From: Clostridiales bacterium
GTDB taxonomy: Bacteria; Bacillota; Clostridia; Christensenellales; Aristaeellaceae
Assembly: GCA_019409045.1 (NCBI GenBank)
Contig: DXVG01000071.1
Coordinates: forward strand, 1 to 7,974
DNA length: 7,974 nt
Direction of reading: 5' to 3'
The translations under genes and the position numbers were made by a program. Each line of letters starts with the position of its first letter. The stretch's first letter is position 1. The notes below the pieces were generated by a model, which worked only from the letters and a program-made list of their open reading frames with translations, made no database searches and had not been told where the DNA came from. Shown one piece after another: positions 5,610 through 7,974 of the stretch.

Positions 5610-6328
5610 GCGCCCACTTCCGCCTCCTTCAAAACGTCCTCCAGCCGGAGCGCGCCCGAATACAGCGCCTTGCCCACGATGGCCGCGGGAACGCCCATAT
5701 CCCGCAGTGCGCGCACGTCCTCAAGCGCGGACACGCCGCCCGAAGCCACGATCTCCAGACCGTCGATGGCGATCAGCGTGCGGTAAATGTCCAGATTCAC
5801 GCCGCGCATGGCGCCGTCGCGGGAGATGTCGGTGTAGATCACGGTCGAAACGCCCATATCGCGCAGGCGGCGGCAGAATTCCACGCTGTCAAGGGAAGTC
5901 ACCGTCTGCCAACCGTTCACGGCGACGCGCCCGTCGCGCGCGTCCACGCCCACGGCCACGCGCGCGCCATGGGTCTTCACCGCCTCGGCGAGGAACGCCT
6001 CGTCGTTCACGGCGGCGGTGCCCAGAATCACGCGCCCGGCGCCCGCGGCGAGATACGCCTCCACGCGCGCCATGTCGCGAATGCCGCCGCCCACCTCGGC
6101 GAACAGCCGCCCGTCGCGCAGAACGCGCGCAATCGTCGAAAGGTTGGCGGCGGAACCGTCCTTCGCGCCGTCCAGATCCACAATGTGTACATACTTCGCG
6201 CCCGCGCGAACAAACGAGCGCGCGGCCTCCTCCGGCTCCACGTCGTACCGGGTCACGCGGCCGTAATCGCCCTGCGTGAGCCGCACGACGCGGCCGCCCT
6301 GCAAATCGATCGCGGGAAAAATCTTCAT
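5606..6328 (-). CDS. hisA: ProFAR isomerase (5'-phosphoribosyl formimino AICAR isomerase)
   Basis: HisA performs the Amadori-type isomerisation of ProFAR to PRFAR, the substrate of the HisF-HisH complex. The 240 residues are typical. It is a (beta/alpha)8 barrel related to HisF, with the two catalytic aspartates at the expected places: D8 in FPAIDLQGGRVVRL and D129 in VGVDARDGRVAV. Further family marks are HIVDLDGAKDG (48-58), VGGGIRD (79-85), YTDISRDGAMRG (165-176) and IVASGGVS. No Trp or other feature suggests the dual-substrate PriA form, and placement in a his operon argues for HisA. ATGA overlaps occur at both ends, with hisH upstream and hisF downstream. Confidence 0.97.
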   Translation of the reverse strand: MKIFPAIDLQGGRVVRLTQGDYGRVTRYDVEPEEAARSFVRAGAKYVHIVDLDGAKDGSAANLSTIARVLRDGRLFAEVGGGIRDMARVEAYLAAGAGRVILGTAAVNDEAFLAEAVKTHGARVAVGVDARDGRVAVNGWQTVTSLDSVEFCRRLRDMGVSTVIYTDISRDGAMRGVNLDIYRTLIAIDGLEIVASGGVSALEDVRALRDMGVPAAIVGKALYSGALRLEDVLKEAEVGA

Positions 6329-6951
6329 ACCGGCACCTCACAAAACGCGCGCAGGATGGCAAGCCCCACGCTTCCGCTCTTTTCGGGATGAAATTGGCAG
6401 CCGTACACGTTCGCGCGCGCCACCGCGCCCGGAACCGTCACGCCGTAGTCCGACGCGGCGACGACGTACTCCGCGCCCGTCCTCGCGTAATACGAATGCA
6501 CATAATACACAAAATCCCCCTGCTTTGTATACTTCATCAGAGGATTGTCCGGGCGGCGGACGTCCAGAGCGTTCCAGCCCATCTGCGGAACCTTGTAGCT
6601 TAGCCCCATGGCGCGCAGATCGCTCTCCATGGGAAACACGCCCCCGGGGATCCACCCCAGCCCGGCGTGCCGCCCGTATTCAAAGCTCTCCTCAAACAGC
6701 AGCTGCATGCCCAGGCAGATGCCCAGAAGCGGCTTGCCCGCGGCGACCTCCTCTTCCAGCACGGGCACCAGCCCCGTCGCGCGCAGGCGGGCCATCGCGT
6801 CGCCAAACGCGCCCACGCCGGGCAGGAGGATCCGCTCGGCCGCGCGCAGCTGCGCTTTGTCCGCCGTGATCTTCGCCGGAAAGCCCAGGTATTCCAGAGA
6901 ACAGGAAAGGCTGAACAGATTGCCCACGCCGTAATCCACGATCGCTATCAT
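6325..6951 (-). CDS. hisH: Imidazole glycerol phosphate synthase, glutamine amidotransferase subunit
   Basis: HisH hydrolyses glutamine and channels the ammonia to HisF. It is a class I (triad) glutamine amidotransferase of 208 residues, a standard length. The catalytic triad is visible as C79 in GICLGMQLLFE, H188 and E190 in CQFHPEKSG. The oxyanion region LLPGVGAFGDAM (42-53) and the N-terminal IAIVDYGVGNL are also typical. Two ATGs compete. The one at 6960 has GAGGG directly abutting it with no spacer, whereas the ATG at 6951 has GAGGG nine bases upstream and begins right at the conserved MIAIVDYG. I therefore prefer 6951; the alternative adds three residues. It overlaps hisA as ATGA. Confidence 0.96.
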   Translation of the reverse strand: MIAIVDYGVGNLFSLSCSLEYLGFPAKITADKAQLRAAERILLPGVGAFGDAMARLRATGLVPVLEEEVAAGKPLLGICLGMQLLFEESFEYGRHAGLGWIPGGVFPMESDLRAMGLSYKVPQMGWNALDVRRPDNPLMKYTKQGDFVYYVHSYYARTGAEYVVAASDYGVTVPGAVARANVYGCQFHPEKSGSVGLAILRAFCEVPV

Positions 6952-6979
6952 TGATTGCATCCCTCACAATTTCGCCGCG

Positions 6980-7008
6980 GCGGCCGCGCCCTTTGATCGG
7001 CCGGCCGC
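6980..7008. other. GC-rich inverted repeat in the hisB-hisH gap
   Basis: This is the only his junction with a real gap (56 bp). GCGGCCG (6980-6986) can pair with CGGCCGC (7002-7008) across a 15-base loop, beginning at the hisB stop codon. No T-tract follows on either strand, so it is unlikely to be a terminator. It could be an mRNA-stabilising or processing hairpin, or a by-product of high GC. Both arms include short palindromes, which weakens the case for one specific fold. Confidence 0.35.
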
Positions 7009-7598
7009 TACAGAATCGTGCCCTTGGTGGACGGAATCCGTTCGCGGAAGCGCTCGTCCACCTCCACCGCCTGCGCGAGCGCGCGGGCGAGCGCTTTGAA
7101 CGCGCCCTCGAGGATGTGATGGCTGTTTTCCCCCGCCAAGAGGCGCAGGTGGATCGACGCGCCCAGCGCGCGGCTCAGCGCGAGCATGAATTCCTTCACC
7201 AGCTCCGTATCGAAATCGCCCACCTTCTGCGTGGGAACAGGCAAATCCCAGCCCAGCGCGGGGCGGCCCGAAATGTCGACCGCGGCGAGCAGCAGCGCCT
7301 CGTCCATGGGCAGGATCATGCTGCCGTAGCGCCGGATGCCGCGCCGGTCGCCCAGCGCCTGATCGAACGCGCGCCCCAGCGCGATGCCCACGTCCTCTGT
7401 GATGTGGTGGAAATCCACCTGCGTATCGCCCGAACCCGTCAGCTCCAGGTCGAAGTTCCCGTGCCGCGCGAACAGTTCCAGCATGTGATTCAAAAACCCA
7501 CCGCCGGTCTCCACCGCGTATTTCCCCTCGCCGTCCAGTTCAAGCGCGAGCGCGATGCGCGTTTCCGCCGTGTTGCGCTCAATCGATGCCTTTCTCAT
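7008..7598 (-). CDS. hisB: Imidazoleglycerol-phosphate dehydratase
   Basis: HisB dehydrates imidazole glycerol phosphate to imidazole acetol phosphate, the substrate of HisC, using two manganese ions. The 196 residues match the monofunctional bacterial enzyme; there is no fused phosphatase, in keeping with the separate hisK. Metal-binding motifs of the duplicated fold are both present: HHITEDVGIALG (64-75) and ENSHHILEGAFKALARAL (157-174). Supporting ligands are H38 in FLNHML, H46 in ARHGNFDL and H150 in SIHLRLL. The residue before H38 is Asn, where Asp is more usual. The start at 7598 has GGGAGG six bases upstream, inside hisC, whose end it overlaps by 20 bp. Confidence 0.97.
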   Translation of the reverse strand: MRKASIERNTAETRIALALELDGEGKYAVETGGGFLNHMLELFARHGNFDLELTGSGDTQVDFHHITEDVGIALGRAFDQALGDRRGIRRYGSMILPMDEALLLAAVDISGRPALGWDLPVPTQKVGDFDTELVKEFMLALSRALGASIHLRLLAGENSHHILEGAFKALARALAQAVEVDERFRERIPSTKGTIL

Positions 7599-7974
7599 AT
7601 CCAGCCTCCCGCAAAATCTCGTCCGTTGCCCGGATCAGTGCTTCCATGTCCGCGCGCGAGCCGATGCTGATGCGCACGAAATCGCGCGTTCGCGGGCCGG
7701 AGAACCAGCGCACCAGAATCGACCGCGCGCGCAGCGCTTCCAGATATTCCTTCCCGCCCAGCGGCCCCTTGGCGAACAGGAAGTTCGCCCGGCTCTCCGG
7801 CACGACAAATCCCCGCCGGCACAGCTGCGCGCGCGTCCATTCGCGGTTTTCCACGATCGCGTCCCGGCAGCGGAGGAAATAGGCGCGGTCGCGCATGGCG
7901 CATTCCGCCGCCAACAGGCTGAGCCGGTTGACGTTGTAGGGATTGAAGCTGAAGCGCAGCGCGTTCAGATCCGC
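7579..7974 (-). CDS. hisC: Histidinol-phosphate aminotransferase, C-terminal part
   Basis: Only the last 131 residues are inside the window; the start and the PLP-lysine region lie beyond the right edge. HisC is a fold-type I PLP enzyme that transfers the amino group from glutamate to imidazole acetol phosphate. The visible part begins at ADLNALRFSFNPYNVNRLS, where SFNPYNVNRLS is a hallmark of HisC. It continues with the small C-terminal domain: ESRANFLFAKG (60-70), LRARSILVRWFSG (81-93) and FVRISIGSRADMEAL (99-113). R101 is the expected arginine that binds the substrate carboxylate or phosphate end. The TTG at 7914 is not a start, since the family sequence continues upstream of it. It overlaps hisB by 20 bp. 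Confidence 0.95.
   Translation of the reverse strand, partial: ADLNALRFSFNPYNVNRLSLLAAECAMRDRAYFLRCRDAIVENREWTRAQLCRRGFVVPESRANFLFAKGPLGGKEYLEALRARSILVRWFSGPRTRDFVRISIGSRADMEALIRATDEILREAGYEKGID

Noticed and set aside
4758..5786. Plus-strand frame of 342 codons opposite hisF
   Set aside because: It is antisense to a complete HisF with both catalytic aspartates, so it is a compositional shadow.
6980..7006. NotI (GCGGCCGC) and FseI (GGCCGGCC) sites as signs of an engineered junction
   Set aside because: Both are expected by chance in such GC-rich DNA, and the surrounding operon is entirely natural in layout.
6951..7670. Plus-strand frame of 239 codons opposite hisB
   Set aside because: It is antisense to an intact HisB with all metal-binding motifs and reads as low-complexity Arg/Ala-rich sequence.

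Overview
The window looks like chromosomal DNA from a GC-rich member of the Clostridia (Bacillota). The evidence is a PHP-type histidinol phosphatase, a fused HisIE, strong GGAGG ribosome binding sites, and a MATE transporter joined to a cytidylate-kinase-like domain of a type common in Clostridia. The exact taxon cannot be read from the sequence. Every protein gene that I can support is on the minus strand; only the tRNA is on the plus strand.

Left edge (1-110): the 3' part of a tRNA-Ala(CGC) with encoded CCA, then a hairpin that can serve as a terminator in both directions. Next (168 to about 590, minus) is an unrecognised reading frame encoding an apparent signal peptide and a Pro/Thr/Ala linker. 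It has no normal start codon where one is expected.

Middle (617-3081, minus): a two-gene unit of marR regulator then MATE transporter, with lower GC than the rest. The transporter frame is broken by one single-base shift near 2077. When repaired it gives a 663-residue protein with a MATE domain followed in frame by a cytidylate-kinase-like domain (PF13189 type). Upstream of marR is a readable promoter (TTGCGC, 17 bp, TATAAT) whose spacer holds a perfect inverted repeat, TTCTAA-AC-TTAGAA. A matching TTTAGAAT half-site lies near the predicted transcript start, which suggests autoregulation.

Right (3323-7974, minus): the distal part of a histidine operon, in transcription order hisC (partial, runs off the window), hisB, hisH, hisA, hisF, hisIE, hisK, closed by a strong intrinsic terminator 2 bp after hisK. 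The genes are tightly coupled: a 20-nt overlap at hisC/hisB, ATGA overlaps at hisH/hisA, hisA/hisF and hisIE/hisK, and a 13-nt gap at hisF/hisIE. The one larger gap (56 nt, hisB/hisH) holds a GC-rich hairpin. The set covers the steps from PR-ATP to histidinol. hisG and hisD are not in view and probably lie upstream, beyond the right edge.

The his operon is conventional. The most unusual items are the MATE-kinase fusion with its frameshift, the marR operator layout, and the start-less secreted-protein frame. I see no convincing new defence system, mobile element or CRISPR array.
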